The notes beneath the pieces are model-generated. The model did not search any database, was not told the origin of the DNA, and worked only from the letters and a program-made list of their open reading frames with translations. A DNA stretch of 64,000 nt, taken from NCBI RefSeq assembly GCF_008727795.1, contig NZ_CP044222.1, forward strand, positions 3,968,001 to 4,032,000, written 5' to 3'. The position numbers were made by a program, and so were the translations under genes. Of this stretch, positions 63,940 to 64,000 are shown piece after piece; within the stretch, counting starts at the first letter, position 1, and the number at the start of each line of letters is the position of its first letter. Source of the stretch: Nitrincola iocasae. Its GTDB lineage: Bacteria > Pseudomonadota > Gammaproteobacteria > Pseudomonadales > Balneatricaceae.

Positions 63940-64000
63940 GGTTAGTTATCCATAGTTACCTGCTTTTTATATCAGTCCAGAAGAAAGCTCAGCCACTCAT

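Overview
The window looks like chromosomal DNA from a marine or halotolerant gammaproteobacterium of the Oceanospirillales type. The basis is the E. coli-like ATP synthase, parAB, rsmG and mnmG block, the gammaproteobacterial families throughout, and tripartite tricarboxylate transporters (TTT). The genus cannot be fixed from sequence alone. No rRNA, tRNA, CRISPR array, prophage or insertion sequence was seen.

Left part (1-15431). A truncated family-5 solute-binding protein gene diverges from the zinc-free ribosomal protein paralogues L31B and L36B, which sit behind a Zur-like box. Next is a catabolic or uptake island (1384-11589). It holds two complete TTT cassettes facing apart, an RraA-like aldolase gene, two convergent LysR regulators and a class V aminotransferase. 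A membrane diguanylate cyclase follows, in one operon with two paralogous periplasmic solute-binding proteins. A cluster of REP-like palindromes and a stop-codon-spanning palindrome close this part at the end of glmS.

Core part (15412-31400). Leftward genes run mnmG-rsmG-parA-parB, then atpI-B-E-F-H-A-G-D-C, then glmU-glmS. The spacer to the right of mnmG has an AT-rich stretch and a perfect DnaA box with several near matches, so it is a good oriC candidate. The leftward block would then be co-directional with the leftward replication fork.

Right part (31425-64000) is mosaic. It contains a class III aminotransferase pair, an iron-sulfur photolyase/cryptochrome, a GAF-PAS-GGDEF-EAL protein, L-2-hydroxyglutarate oxidase, and a LysR-controlled omega-aminotransferase plus mmsA operon. 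lemA, an M48 protease and yaeQ follow. A compact leftward operon then encodes a DUF4123 adaptor, an immunity protein, a lipase effector and a second immunity protein, and ends with a 12-codon remnant of a second effector gene. This looks like a type VI secretion cargo locus that duplicated and partly decayed. Beyond it lie copper-related genes (multicopper oxidase, DUF411, a Cys-rich small protein) opposite a membrane-anchored flavin disulfide reductase. Last come a kinase plus phospho-lyase operon resembling hydroxylysine breakdown, and its GntR regulator; both promoters carry the same palindrome.

The observations most worth following are the mosaic duplicated effector/immunity locus, the shared GntR palindrome around the kinase/phospho-lyase operon, the cyclase with two binding proteins, the paired TTT cassettes, and the origin region.
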